Shown here: positions 27,071-36,841 of the stretch, piece after piece | Numbering within the stretch: position 1 is the first letter of the stretch | Layout of the letters: each line of letters opens with the position of its first letter | Source of the DNA: Nitrobacter sp051912485 | GTDB taxonomy: Bacteria > Pseudomonadota > Alphaproteobacteria > Rhizobiales > Xanthobacteraceae | DNA: 64,000 nt | Assembly: GCF_051912485.1 (NCBI RefSeq) | Contig: NZ_CP196822.1 | Coordinates: 3,596,001 to 3,660,000, forward strand | Direction of reading: 5' to 3' | Notes under the pieces: model-generated | What the model saw: only the letters and a program-made list of their open reading frames with translations | Told to the model about the DNA's origin: nothing | Database searches by the model: none | Position numbers and translations under genes: made by a program

Positions 27071-27126
27071 TTGCGCGCGCGCCACGCCCGATAATCCGTT
27101 CCTACTCATGATGGACGAGGCGTGCC

Positions 27127-27723
27127 ATGACACTTCGAATCTCGGGCAAAAGCATCAATGTCGGCGAGGCGCTGCGCGGGCGTCTCAGCGGTCGCACCGA
27201 CGAAGTCCTCCGAAAATATTTTGACGGAACGTATTCGGGTCACATCACGCTGAGCAAGGATGGTTTCGGATTCCGTACCGACTGCGCACTGCATCTGGAT
27301 TCCGGAGTGACGCTCGAAGCCGACTCCAACGCCGCGGATGCCTATGCGAGCGCCGATCAAGCGCTGTTGCAGATCGAAAAGCGGCTGCGCCGCTACAAGA
27401 GCCGTCTCAAGGATCGTTCGGCCCGCAAAGCGCACGCCGTGGCGGAAGCGATCGCCGAGATTGACGCGCCGAGCTACGTCATCGAGGCGCCGGCCGTGGA
27501 CGGCGAAGACGAGGTCACCGCTTTCAATCCGGTCATCATCGCGGAAGCCACGACATCGCTAAGGCGGCTCTCGGTCAGTGAGGCGGTGATGGAACTCGAT
27601 TTCACCGGCGTGCCCGTGCTGGTTTTCCAGCATGGCTCCAGCGGCCGCTTGAACCTGATCTATCGCAGGCCAGACGGCAATGTGGGCTGGATCGACCCGC
27701 CGGCGGTCAACGGCTCGGCGTGA
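27127..27723 (+). CDS. hpf: Ribosome hibernation-promoting factor, long form
   Basis: 198 residues: an N-terminal beta-alpha-beta HPF/YfiA domain (about 1-105) that occupies the decoding centre, a linker, and a C-terminal dimerisation domain (about 145-195) containing E-A-V-M-E-L-D-F-T-G-V-P-V-L-V-F and Y-R-R-P-D-G-N-V-G. The long form pairs two 70S ribosomes into inactive 100S dimers in stationary phase. It lies 56 bp downstream of rpoN, as in many proteobacteria. Confidence 0.93.
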   Translation: MTLRISGKSINVGEALRGRLSGRTDEVLRKYFDGTYSGHITLSKDGFGFRTDCALHLDSGVTLEADSNAADAYASADQALLQIEKRLRRYKSRLKDRSARKAHAVAEAIAEIDAPSYVIEAPAVDGEDEVTAFNPVIIAEATTSLRRLSVSEAVMELDFTGVPVLVFQHGSSGRLNLIYRRPDGNVGWIDPPAVNGSA

Positions 27724-27970
27724 CCCCCGCCATTGACGCCCGGGACAGCGATCCCTATGGTCCGCGACCTTTCCGGACCGGTTTTCCACCGGCCCGGACA
27801 AAAGTTCAGGAATTGGCATTGGGCTTGCGTTAGACTATAAGCCCGGACATCCCGGCCGGAGGGCCGCGAACCGCCAACCTTGCGCGTTCGCCCGTATGTG
27901 GGCTTACGCTTGTTGCTGTGTCTAACGTCTCTTCCGCAACCTGACGGCAAAACTCACCTCGGAACGTCAT

Positions 27971-28432
27971 ATGATGATTACCGACCTGGTCGCACCCGAG
28001 GCGATCATTCCTGCATTGAAAGTCAACAGCAAGAAGCAGGCGCTGCAGGAATTGGCGGCGCGCGCCGCTGAGTTGACCGGGCAGAACGACCGCGCGATTT
28101 TCGAGGTGCTGTTGCGACGTGAGAAGCTCGGAACCACTGCGGTCGGCTACGGCGTCGCGATTCCACACGGCAAGCTGCAGAAACTCGACAAGATATTCGG
28201 CCTGTTCGCACGGCTCGACCGTCCGATCGATTTCGAGGCAATGGACGGCCAACCGGTCGATCTGATTTTTCTGCTGCTAGCGCCAGAGGGCGCCGGCGCA
28301 GATCATCTGAAAGCGCTGGCGCGGATCGCACGATTGCTGCGCGATCAGGACATCGCCAACAAGCTGCGCGCCTCGCGCGACGCGCAGGCGATCTATTCGG
28401 TGCTGGCGCTGCCGCCGGCGACGGTCCCCTGA
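27971..28432 (+). CDS. ptsN: Nitrogen-regulatory PTS IIA-like protein PtsN
   Basis: 153 residues of the EIIA-Ntr family. The phosphorylatable histidine is in G-V-A-I-P-H-G-K-L near residue 64. With EI-Ntr and NPr it forms a regulatory phosphorelay that senses nitrogen and potassium status rather than transporting sugar. Two adjacent ATGs (27971 and 27974) could start it. The 247-bp space after hpf suggests it has its own promoter even though the gene order is the rpoN-hpf-ptsN cluster. Confidence 0.93.
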   Translation: MMITDLVAPEAIIPALKVNSKKQALQELAARAAELTGQNDRAIFEVLLRREKLGTTAVGYGVAIPHGKLQKLDKIFGLFARLDRPIDFEAMDGQPVDLIFLLLAPEGAGADHLKALARIARLLRDQDIANKLRASRDAQAIYSVLALPPATVP

Positions 28433-28664
28433 GCTGTTGCGAATCACGCCGGCTCGTGGTCGGATTCCCATATTCGCATCAAGAACTCGCGGCGAATGGG
28501 GTGCGAATGTCAAATCCCCTCCACTAGAGCGATTCTTATTTAACGGAACGGATCCTCGGAGCATTGTGCGCGCTCCCCAACGAGAGAGTTGACGGGTCAC
28601 GTGTTGTGATTTCGCGCAAACATGGTCCGACCAGACCGCGACCGTTCGAAACCTGCCCGGAGCC

Positions 28665-29066
28665 ATGATGCCGTCCGCGAAATCCATCCTGCTGATCTGC
28701 GCTTCCGTCCTCACCGTCATGACGTCGGCCGACGCAGCGGACTCCAGGTTCATCGCAAGCCTCGGCAAGCTCGATCCGCAAACACGGCTGGAACAGGTCT
28801 GCGATCTCGCGGCTGTCAACCACATTGGCTTGAACGGGAAGCTTCCGAAACCGGATCGCGCCAAATCCAACGTCATTACTCCGCCACGGCATCACGGCGA
28901 CACGATCGAAGGCACCGGCGGCGCATTCCGCAGCGGCGGAAAATGGTACGCATTCTCATTCAAATGCAGGGCGTCGCCCGACCACCTCAACGTGCTGTCG
29001 TTCACCTATCGCGCCGGCGCGATGATCCCGAAATCGAAGTGGCCCGAATACGGGCTCTGGGATTGA
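28665..29066 (+). CDS. DUF930-like secreted protein
   Basis: 133 residues with a signal peptide ending near residue 25 (T-S-A-D-A-A). The mature domain has L-D-P-x-T-R-L-E-Q-V-C-D near 36-47, K-P-D-R-A near 63-67 and W-Y-A-F-S-F-K-C-R near 93-101; the two cysteines probably form a disulfide. This matches the DUF930 family of alphaproteobacterial periplasmic proteins, for which no function is known. It is a single gene between ptsN and the convergent ilvD. Confidence 0.75.
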   Translation: MMPSAKSILLICASVLTVMTSADAADSRFIASLGKLDPQTRLEQVCDLAAVNHIGLNGKLPKPDRAKSNVITPPRHHGDTIEGTGGAFRSGGKWYAFSFKCRASPDHLNVLSFTYRAGAMIPKSKWPEYGLWD

Positions 29067-29109
29067 GCGGTTCTCGGAGCGCATGGGCCACGACAAGCCC
29101 CGTTTTTCA

Positions 29110-29147
29110 CCTCTCCCGCTTGCGGGGGAGGGAGCACGCAGTGCTCC
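29110..29147. terminator. Twin hairpins between convergent DUF930 gene and ilvD
   Basis: Two adjacent inverted repeats: 29110-29131 with 10-base arms around TT (one G-T wobble), and 29131-29147 with perfect 7-base arms GGAGCAC/GTGCTCC around GCA. They lie between two converging stop codons (29066 and 29194), as a bidirectional terminator would, but lack a clear T-run. The first hairpin also resembles a short palindrome dispersed widely in this genus. Confidence 0.5.
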
Positions 29148-29193
29148 GCTGATGCGGTTTCATCAAAATCAAAATCGCGCGAACTCGTAGGGA

Positions 29194-31035
29194 TCAGTCC
29201 TTCACCACCCGCACGGCACCGAGCGCGGCGCTGGTGGCGTGAGCGGCGTAGGCCTTCAGCGCCATCGTCACGCGGCGCTTGCGCGGCGCCGGCTTCCACG
29301 CCGTGTCGCCCTTCGCCTCCATCGCCGCGCGGCGGCGCTCAAGCTCCGCGTCGCTAACGTCGACATGCACTTTACGGTTCGGAATGTCGAACACAACGAT
29401 GTCGCCTTCCTCGACGAGACCGATCGCGCCGCCCTCCGCCGCTTCCGGCGAGACGTGGCCGATCGACAGGCCTGACGAACCGCCGGAGAATCGGCCGTCA
29501 GTGATCAGCGCGCACTGCTTGCCGAGGCCCTTCGATTTCAGATAGCTGGTCGGATATAGCATTTCCTGCATACCGGGTCCGCCGCGCGGTCCCTCATAGC
29601 GGATCAGCACCACATCGCCCGGCTTGATCCTATTGGTAAGAATCGCGTCCACCGCAGCGTCCTGGCTTTCGAAAATGCGCGCGGGGCCCGAGAAATTCAA
29701 GATGCTGTCGTCGACGCCAGCAGTCTTCACGATGCAGCCGTCGCGCGCGATGTTGCCGTAGAGCACGGCAAGACCGCCGTCCTTCGAAAAGGCATGTTCA
29801 GCATCGCGGATACACCCCTTGGCGCGGTCGGCGTCGAGCTCCTCGAAGCGTTTGTCCTGACTGAACGCGACTTCAGTGCGCACGCCGCCCGGCGCGGCCA
29901 GATAGAAACTGCGCACGGTGTCGCTTTTTGTCCGCTTGATATCCCAGCGTTCCAGCCCGTCCTTCAGCGAGGTGCTGTGAACCGTCGGCAGGCTGCTGTC
30001 GATCAGGCCGGCTCGGTCGAGTTCGCCGAGGATGCCCATGATGCCGCCGGCGCGATGCACGTCTTCCAGATGCACGTCCGCCACAGAGGGTGCGACCTTG
30101 CACAAGACCGGGACGCGGCGCGATAGCCGGTCGATATCCTTCATCGTGAACGGCACCTCGCCTTCATAAGCGGCGGCAAGCAGATGCAGCACGGTGTTGG
30201 TGGAGCCGCCCATCGAGATGTCGAGCGTCATCGCGTTCTCAAAAGCCTTGAAGCTTGCGATCGCGCGCGGCAGCGCGCTCTCATCATTCTGCTCGTAATA
30301 GCGCCGCGCCAGATCGACGATCAGGTGACCGGCTTCGATGAACAGGCCTTTGCGGTCGGCGTGGGTGGCGAGCACCGAGCCGTTGCCGGGCAATGCAAGG
30401 CCGAGCGCCTCGGTCAGGCAGTTCATCGAGTTGGCGGTGAACATGCCCGAGCACGAGCCGCAGGTCGGACACGCGGAGCGCTCGAGCACCTCGACGTCGG
30501 CGTCGCTCACAGTGTCGTCGGCGGCGGCGATCATAGCATCGATCAGGTCGACCGACTTGACCTTGCCGTTGAGGGTGACCTTGCCAGATTCCATCGGACC
30601 GCCGGAGACGAACACCGATGGAATGTTGAGGCGAAGCGACGCCATCAGCATGCCGGGCGTGATCTTGTCGCAATTGGAGATGCAGACCATGGCGTCCGCG
30701 CAATGCGCGTTGACCATGTATTCGACGCTATCAGCGATGATCTCGCGCGAAGGCAGGCTGTAGAGCATGCCGTCGTGGCCCATGGCGATGCCGTCATCCA
30801 CTGCGATCGTGTTGAATTCCTTGGCGACGCCGCCGGCCTTCTCGATCTCGCGCGCCACGAGCTGGCCGAGATCCTTGAGGTGAACGTGGCCCGGCACGAA
30901 CTGGGTGAAGGAATTGACTACGGCAATGATCGGCTTGCCGAAGTCCTCGTTCTTCATGCCGGTGGCGCGCCACAGGCCGCGGGCGCCGGCCATGTTGCGG
31001 CCGTGGGTGGAAGTGCGGGAGCGATAGGCAGGCAT
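29194..31035 (-). CDS. ilvD: Dihydroxy-acid dehydratase IlvD
   Basis: 613 residues, the standard length. IlvD removes water from 2,3-dihydroxy-isovalerate and its methyl homologue, giving the 2-oxo acids that become valine, leucine and isoleucine. Iron-sulfur cysteines are visible in S-N-C-D-K-I-T-P-G-M near residue 125 and C-G-S-C-S-G-M-F-T-A-N-S near residue 195. The ATG at 31035 gives the canonical M-P-x-Y-R-S-R-T-S-T-x-G-R-N-M-A-G-A-R start. No other ilv gene is near. Confidence 0.97.
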   Translation of the reverse strand: MPAYRSRTSTHGRNMAGARGLWRATGMKNEDFGKPIIAVVNSFTQFVPGHVHLKDLGQLVAREIEKAGGVAKEFNTIAVDDGIAMGHDGMLYSLPSREIIADSVEYMVNAHCADAMVCISNCDKITPGMLMASLRLNIPSVFVSGGPMESGKVTLNGKVKSVDLIDAMIAAADDTVSDADVEVLERSACPTCGSCSGMFTANSMNCLTEALGLALPGNGSVLATHADRKGLFIEAGHLIVDLARRYYEQNDESALPRAIASFKAFENAMTLDISMGGSTNTVLHLLAAAYEGEVPFTMKDIDRLSRRVPVLCKVAPSVADVHLEDVHRAGGIMGILGELDRAGLIDSSLPTVHSTSLKDGLERWDIKRTKSDTVRSFYLAAPGGVRTEVAFSQDKRFEELDADRAKGCIRDAEHAFSKDGGLAVLYGNIARDGCIVKTAGVDDSILNFSGPARIFESQDAAVDAILTNRIKPGDVVLIRYEGPRGGPGMQEMLYPTSYLKSKGLGKQCALITDGRFSGGSSGLSIGHVSPEAAEGGAIGLVEEGDIVVFDIPNRKVHVDVSDAELERRRAAMEAKGDTAWKPAPRKRRVTMALKAYAAHATSAALGAVRVVKD

Positions 31036-31141
31036 TAAGGTTTTCCCGAAGGTTCAATGGGTTGGCTTGACCATACAGGGCCGCCGCTCGAGGTCAAATG
31101 CAACGACCGCGCCTCCACCGGAGCGGCCGTGGCCGCAAACA

Positions 31142-31174
31142 GAAAGCGGCAGCGCTCAACGCGCCGCCGCTTTC
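31142..31174 (-). terminator. Candidate terminator after the DUF1150 gene
   Basis: Perfect 9-base arms GAAAGCGGC (31142-31150) and GCCGCTTTC (31166-31174) form a hairpin 34 bases beyond the DUF1150 stop on the minus strand, followed in the transcript by TGTTTG, a weak U-run. It fits the end of the hsp20-DUF1150 transcription unit. Confidence 0.5.
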
Positions 31175-31207
31175 CGCTAACTCTGTCGCGCGCGACGGCG
31201 GCGCGCC

Positions 31208-31474
31208 TCAATGAACGCTGACGGCCTGCAACTCGTTGCTCCAGGCGCTCGCGACCGCGGCCTCGCGCGAATCGGTAAGCATGATCGGTGTGCCGTCGGC
31301 GGCATGCAGCGCGAACAGCATCAGGCCGGGCGCGATTTTCGGGGCCTGCGGAAACAGTTCCGGCACGTCCTCGGAACGGACCTGCTTCACATAGGCAATA
31401 TGGCCTTCGCCGAGTTGCGCCAACGTCTCGATCGAGACGTTTTCGGGTTGGAAAGTGGAACTCACTTCACTCAT
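31208..31474 (-). CDS. DUF1150 family protein
   Basis: 88 residues, a cytoplasmic protein of the DUF1150 family, which in Rhizobiales is regularly found beside an Hsp20 gene as it is here (92 bp apart, same strand). Typical segments are I-A-Y-V-K-Q-V-R-S-E-D near residues 26-36 and F-A-L-H-A-A-D-G-T-P-I near 53-63, ending in the A-W-S-N-E-L helix. The function is unknown; co-occurrence suggests it belongs to the heat-shock response. Confidence 0.88.
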   Translation of the reverse strand: MSEVSSTFQPENVSIETLAQLGEGHIAYVKQVRSEDVPELFPQAPKIAPGLMLFALHAADGTPIMLTDSREAAVASAWSNELQAVSVH

Positions 31475-31565
31475 GGTCTCGACTCCTTCTTCTAGACTAA
31501 GCGGTCGAGTCCGCTACTCGTTGCACTCGGAAGCATGGTTTTCACCCGGTCTCCGGGGCCATGCA

Positions 31566-31991
31566 TTATTCGTGTTCATTGATCGCGATTGTCTTAACGA
31601 CCCTTTCAGGTTCCGGCCTGGCCAGATCGATAGACAATAGCCCGTTCTTCAGATCCGCGCCCAGCACCAACATCCCCTCCGCCAGCACGAAGGTGCGCTG
31701 GAAGTGGCGCGCGGCAATGCCGCGATGGATGTATTGCCGGGCTTTATCCTCCTGCTGCCGGCCCCGGATCACAAGCTGATTTTCCTCAGTGGTCACATCA
31801 AGTTGGTCGCGGGTGAACCCAGCGACCGCCAGCGTGATCCGCAGGCGTTCCGGATCACCGTTGTTACGGTCGCACCGCTCGATGTTGTAGGGAGGATAGC
31901 CGTCGGCGCCTTTGACGACGCGGTCGAGCGCACGCTCGATCTCGTCGAATCCCAGAAGGAACGGACTGGACAACGAAGGAACACGAGACAT
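31566..31991 (-). CDS. Small heat-shock protein, Hsp20/IbpA type
   Basis: 141-residue alpha-crystallin-type chaperone that holds unfolding proteins for later refolding by DnaK. The alpha-crystallin domain spans about residues 35-125 with L-R-I-T-L-A-V-A-G-F near 50-59 and the terminal G-x-L consensus (K-N-G-L-L-S-I-D-L) near 112-120. Y-P-P-Y-N-I-E near residue 33 marks the IbpA class (class A of rhizobia). The 5' leader contains a ROSE-like thermometer that would expose its ribosome site at high temperature. No I-x-I motif is evident in the short C-terminal tail except A-I-N near the end. Confidence 0.92.
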   Translation of the reverse strand: MSRVPSLSSPFLLGFDEIERALDRVVKGADGYPPYNIERCDRNNGDPERLRITLAVAGFTRDQLDVTTEENQLVIRGRQQEDKARQYIHRGIAARHFQRTFVLAEGMLVLGADLKNGLLSIDLARPEPERVVKTIAINEHE

Positions 31992-32070
31992 TTACAAAGT
32001 CCTCTCGAAGCGACTTTGGCGTGCGCGACCCGCAAAAGCTGAACCCGGTTTCGCCTCCCGTCGCGCGCCC
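31992..32070 (-). promoter_or_regulatory. ROSE-like RNA thermometer in the hsp20 leader
   Basis: In the minus-strand transcript the Shine-Dalgarno AGGA (32003-32000) can pair with UCGCU (32013-32009) leaving one bulged G: U-A, C-G, bulge, C-G, U-A. This U(U/C)GCU versus AGGA pairing with a bulged G is the diagnostic end hairpin of ROSE elements controlling small heat-shock genes in Bradyrhizobium. Further upstream GCGCGAC/GTCGCGC (32066-32060 with 32029-32023) closes a longer stem-loop, as ROSE leaders usually have. The pairing was found by eye; no folding energy was computed. Confidence 0.7.
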
Positions 32071-32248
32071 GTTTTAGTGACGCTTGACCGGTCGACGAAC
32101 CGCCCACACTTCGGCGGATCATACGTTGGGGCCCTTGCGGCACCCCGCTTTGGCCGTCTGGTAGCTCCCAGCCGGTCAGGTCGAATATGGCGATGATTTG
32201 CGCGCCGTTCAAGACGTCCGGCGCACCGGCCAACACTTTGAAATCGGG

Positions 32249-33337
<1,089 letters not shown>

Positions 33338-33343
33338 GGGCGC

Positions 33344-34192
33344 TCACTTCTCTGTCTCCACCAGTCCGCGCACAAACAGCTTCTGCATCACGACAACGAC
33401 GAACACCGGCGGCAGCATCGCGAGCACCGCGGTCGCCATCACCACCGGCCATTCGGTCAGCGCATCGGCAGTGACGATCATTTTGCGGATGCCGATCTGA
33501 ATCGTCTGCATGTCATCGCGGGTCGTGATCAGCAGCGGCCACAGATACTGATTCCAGCCGAGGATGAACAGGATCACGAACAGCGCCGCCATGTTGGTGC
33601 GCGACAACGGCAGCAGCATATCCTTGAAGAAACGGAACGGACCCGCGCCGTCGATGCGCGAGGCCTCGAGCAGTTCGTCCGACACGGTCATGAAGAATTG
33701 GCGAAACAACAGCGTCGCGGTAGCCGAGGCAATCAGCGGCAGCGTCAGTCCGGCATAGCTGTCGAGCAGATGCAGGTCAGCGACGATCTTGTAGGTCGGA
33801 TAGATCCGAACCTCGACCGGCAGCATCAGCGTGATGAAGATCAGCCAGAAAATCGTCATCCGAAACGGAAAGCGGAAGTAGACGACGGCAAAGGCCGAAA
33901 TGATCGAGATCGCGATCTTTCCCACCGCGATCATCATCGCCATCACGAACGAGTTGAACAGCATCACGAGCACGGGCTCGCGCGTGGTACCGGACGAACC
34001 GATGAACAGCGTCTTGTAAAACGTCTCAAGGAAGTGATCGCCCGGCAGCAGCGACATCTGGCCGTTGGCGATGGCCGCCGTGTCTTGCGTGGTGGCGACG
34101 AACGCGAGATAGATCGGGAACGCCACGATCAGCACGCCGATGCAGAGCACGAGGTGCGGAATCAGGTTGCCGAATGTCTGGCGTTCGACCAT
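33344..34192 (-). CDS. ugpE: Glycerol-3-phosphate ABC transporter permease UgpE
   Basis: 282 residues, six membrane helices, with the MalG-type EAA loop E-A-S-R-I-D-G-A-G-P-F-R-F-F near residues 178-191 that contacts the ATPase. Its ATG (34192) would overlap by one base the stop of an intact ugpA (TGATG), the usual coupling in ugp operons. Because ugpA stops early in this sequence, translation of ugpE may be reduced. It pairs with UgpA to form the membrane channel. Confidence 0.92.
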   Translation of the reverse strand: MVERQTFGNLIPHLVLCIGVLIVAFPIYLAFVATTQDTAAIANGQMSLLPGDHFLETFYKTLFIGSSGTTREPVLVMLFNSFVMAMMIAVGKIAISIISAFAVVYFRFPFRMTIFWLIFITLMLPVEVRIYPTYKIVADLHLLDSYAGLTLPLIASATATLLFRQFFMTVSDELLEASRIDGAGPFRFFKDMLLPLSRTNMAALFVILFILGWNQYLWPLLITTRDDMQTIQIGIRKMIVTADALTEWPVVMATAVLAMLPPVFVVVVMQKLFVRGLVETEK

Positions 34193-35069
34193 CAGTAATT
34201 CACCTTGCGCTCGACGAAGCGGAACTGGATCGCGGTGAGTGCGATCACGATGCCCATCAGGATCACCGATTGCGCCGCCGAGCCGCCGAGCCGCCGAGCA
34301 GGCCGTCTTGATAGACCTTGTAGACCAGCGTCTGGGTGGCGTTGGCCGGGCCGCCGCGGGTCATGGTGTCGATGATGCCGAAGGTCTCGAAGAAGGCGTA
34401 GACGATGTTGACGACGATGAGGAAGAAGATCGTCGGCGACAGCAGCGGGAAGATGATGGTCCAGAACCGCCGCGCCGGCCGCGCGCCGTCGATCGCGGCC
34501 GCCTCGATCACGCTCATGGGAATCGCCTGCAGGCCGGCGAGGAAGAACAGGAAATTGTAGGAGATTTGCTTCCATGCCGCCGCGAGGATGATCAGTGCCG
34601 CCGCTTGATTGCCGTCAAGCAACGGATTCCAGTCGAACCCCATGGCGCGCAGTCCATGCGCGATGATACCGAGCGATGGATTGAGCATGAACACCCAGAG
34701 CACACCGACCACAGGCGGCGAGATCGCATAGGGCCAGATCAGCAGTGTGCGGTAGATGGTGCCACCGCGTAGCGGCTTGTCGGCCATCACGGCAAGCAGC
34801 AGCGCCAGCGACAGCGACGACAGCGCGATCAGGAACGAAAACACGAAAGTGCGGACGACGGCGTTGAAATAGTCCGGCTGGTTCAGCACGTCCCTGTAGT
34901 TCTCGAACCAGACGAAGGTGGTCGACAGTCCGAAGGCGTCCTGCAACAGGAACGACTGGATGACCGCCTGCACGGCAGGCCAGTAGAAAAAGATCAGCAC
35001 CACGGCGAGCTGCGGCGCGACCAGCAGATAGGGCAGCAGACGCGACTGGAAAACGGTTTGCTTCTGCAT
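34192..35069 (-). pseudogene. ugpA: Glycerol-3-phosphate permease UgpA, frameshifted near the 3' end
   Basis: The first 255 or so codons encode a normal UgpA permease (six-helix MalF/UgpA type, EAA loop E-A-A-A-I-D-G-A near residue 190). At 34275-34298 the 8-bp unit CTCGGCGG (minus strand) occurs three times. With three copies the frame ends at 34263 as G-G-S-A-A-R-R-R-N-R, a 268-residue product. With two copies the frame continues G-G-S-A-A-Q-S-V-I-L-M-G to a stop at 34192 that overlaps ugpE by one base, giving the expected last membrane helix. So the gene is broken by one extra 8-bp repeat unit, or the sequence contains an error there. Confidence 0.85.
34275..34298 (-). repeat. 8-bp tandem repeat (three copies) causing the ugpA frameshift
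   Basis: CCGCCGAG on the plus strand is repeated head-to-tail at 34275-34282, 34283-34290 and 34291-34298. Two copies restore the ugpA frame. Such a tract can gain or lose units by replication slippage. Confidence 0.95.
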
Positions 35070-35083
35070 GAAGACCCCGGAGC

Positions 35084-35155
35084 GTCATGCCCCGGCTTGA
35101 TCCGGGCATCCATCATCTTCGCAGGATGGATTGCCGGATCAAGCCCGGCAATGAC
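35084..35155. repeat. REP-like 72-bp imperfect palindrome between ugpB and ugpA
   Basis: GTCAT at 35084 is mirrored by ATGAC ending at 35155, and the inner arms CCGGCTTGATCCGG (about 35092-35105) and CCGGATCAAGCC (35134-35145) pair, with a further GGATGGA/TCCATC inner stem. Elements of this sequence are frequent in Bradyrhizobium-group intergenic DNA. Placed between the binding-protein gene and the permease genes, it could stabilise the ugpB portion of the mRNA, as REP elements do in mal operons; that role is inference. Confidence 0.75.
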
Positions 35156-35179
35156 ATGCTGTTGGCCCGATCGACGGCC

Positions 35180-36496
35180 TTACTTCACCGCCGTCTTCTC
35201 GAACTGACGCAGCATGGCGTTGCCGCGCTCCACCGCCGCATCGAGCGCCTGCTGCGCGGTCTTCTTGCCCGCCAGTGCCTGCTCGATCTCCTCGGCCCAG
35301 ACGTCGCGCAATTGCACCATGTTGCCGAGCCGCAGGCCGCGGGAATTTTCGGTCGGCTCCTTATTGGTCAGTTCCTTCAAGGGCGTTTCGAAGTAAGGGT
35401 GATCCTTATAGAAACCCTCTTCCTTGGCCTTCGCATACGCCGCCTTGGTGATCGGCAGATAGCCAGAGGCCTTATGGATGTAGACTTGGCGATCGGTGTC
35501 TGAGAGGAAGGCGAGGAACCTGGCCACGCCCTTGTAGACCTCGGGCGATTTGCCGCCCATCACCCACAGCGAGGCACCGCCGATGATCGAATTCTGCGGC
35601 GCGCCCTTCACGTCCGGATAGTAGGGCATCGGCGCATTGGTCCAGTGGAATTTGGCCTGCTTGCTGACATTGCCGAAAAAACCCGACGAGGTCAGGAAGA
35701 TCGGGCATTCGCCCGAGGTGAAACGGCCCTCTCCGGTGTTGGTGCGGCCGGAATAGTCATAGGTCTTGTCCTTCTGCAACTCGATCAGCTTCTCGAGATG
35801 CTTGACCTGCAGCGGTCCGTTGAAAACCAGCTTGGTGTCGAAGCCATCGAGGCCGTTGGCCCTGGTGGCGAGCGGCACGTTGTGCCAGGCCGAAAGCTGC
35901 TCGAGATTGACCCAAGTCACCCAAGCGCTGGAGAAACCGCAGGTGGCGTAGCCGGCCGCTTTCAGTTTCTTGGCGTCCTCGAACACGTCCGGCCAGGTCT
36001 TGGGAACGTCCGCGATATCAGCCTTCTTCAGCGCGTCGAGGTTCACCCACATCACCGTCGACGACGAGTTGAACGGAAACGACAGCATCTCGCCCTTGGA
36101 GGTCGAGTAATAGCCGGTGATGGTCGGCAGATAAGCCTTCGGGTCGAACGGCTCTCCGGTCTCGGCCATCAGCTTGTACACCGGCTTCACCGCGCCGGTC
36201 GCCGCCATCATGGTTGCGGTGCCGACCTCGAACACCTGCATGATCGCGGGCGCGTTGCCGGCCCGGAACGCGGCGATACCGGCGTTCATGGTGTCGGCGT
36301 AGCCACCCTTGTAGGTCGGCACCACCTTGTAGTCGCTCTGCGAGGCGTTGAAGTCGTTGGCCAGCTTGACGATGACGTCATTGTTGCCGCCGGTCATGGC
36401 GTGCCACCAATCGATTTCCGTCACGGCGTGAGCGGGCGTCGCCAGCGCGAAAACGACGGCCGCGACAGCCGCGCCTGCAAATTGTCGAATACCCAT
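35180..36496 (-). CDS. ugpB: Glycerol-3-phosphate ABC transporter binding protein UgpB
   Basis: 438-residue periplasmic solute-binding protein. The signal peptide (MGIRQFAGAAVAAVVFALAT) is cut near A-H-A. The mature protein begins T-E-I-D-W-W-H-A-M-T-G and contains Q-V-F-E-V-G-T-A-T-M-M, both typical of UgpB, which captures sn-glycerol-3-phosphate or glycerophosphodiesters. GAGGA stands five bases before the ATG at 36496; the open frame upstream is spurious. It is first in ugpBAEC, an operon usually induced by phosphate limitation; no clear Pho box was identified. Confidence 0.93.
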   Translation of the reverse strand: MGIRQFAGAAVAAVVFALATPAHAVTEIDWWHAMTGGNNDVIVKLANDFNASQSDYKVVPTYKGGYADTMNAGIAAFRAGNAPAIMQVFEVGTATMMAATGAVKPVYKLMAETGEPFDPKAYLPTITGYYSTSKGEMLSFPFNSSSTVMWVNLDALKKADIADVPKTWPDVFEDAKKLKAAGYATCGFSSAWVTWVNLEQLSAWHNVPLATRANGLDGFDTKLVFNGPLQVKHLEKLIELQKDKTYDYSGRTNTGEGRFTSGECPIFLTSSGFFGNVSKQAKFHWTNAPMPYYPDVKGAPQNSIIGGASLWVMGGKSPEVYKGVARFLAFLSDTDRQVYIHKASGYLPITKAAYAKAKEEGFYKDHPYFETPLKELTNKEPTENSRGLRLGNMVQLRDVWAEEIEQALAGKKTAQQALDAAVERGNAMLRQFEKTAVK

Positions 36497-36698
36497 CAAT
36501 TCCTCAAGGGTTGCGACGCCATTTCGCGCGATATCGGCGGATACGATCCTGAAAGTGAAAGGAAGATACCGGGCAAATCGTATCCAGGGAAAGGCCAAAA
36601 TCCGGACCGGCCCACACGGACCTTCTCCCGGCCGACGTATGTCAAGCAACGGATATTATTATAATTATAATGGTAGTGGAGATTTCTTGGGTGAGGCG

Positions 36699-36774
<76 letters not shown>

Positions 36775-36841
36775 TCGACCGGTCCGCACCAAATCAGGGC
36801 AGCCCGATCTTAAGACCCTGAACCACAGTTCAGGGCCGATC

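Noticed and set aside
34615..35109. 164-codon alternative frame across ugpA
   Set aside because: Shadow of the ugpA permease in another frame; the membrane-protein frame is clearly the coding one.
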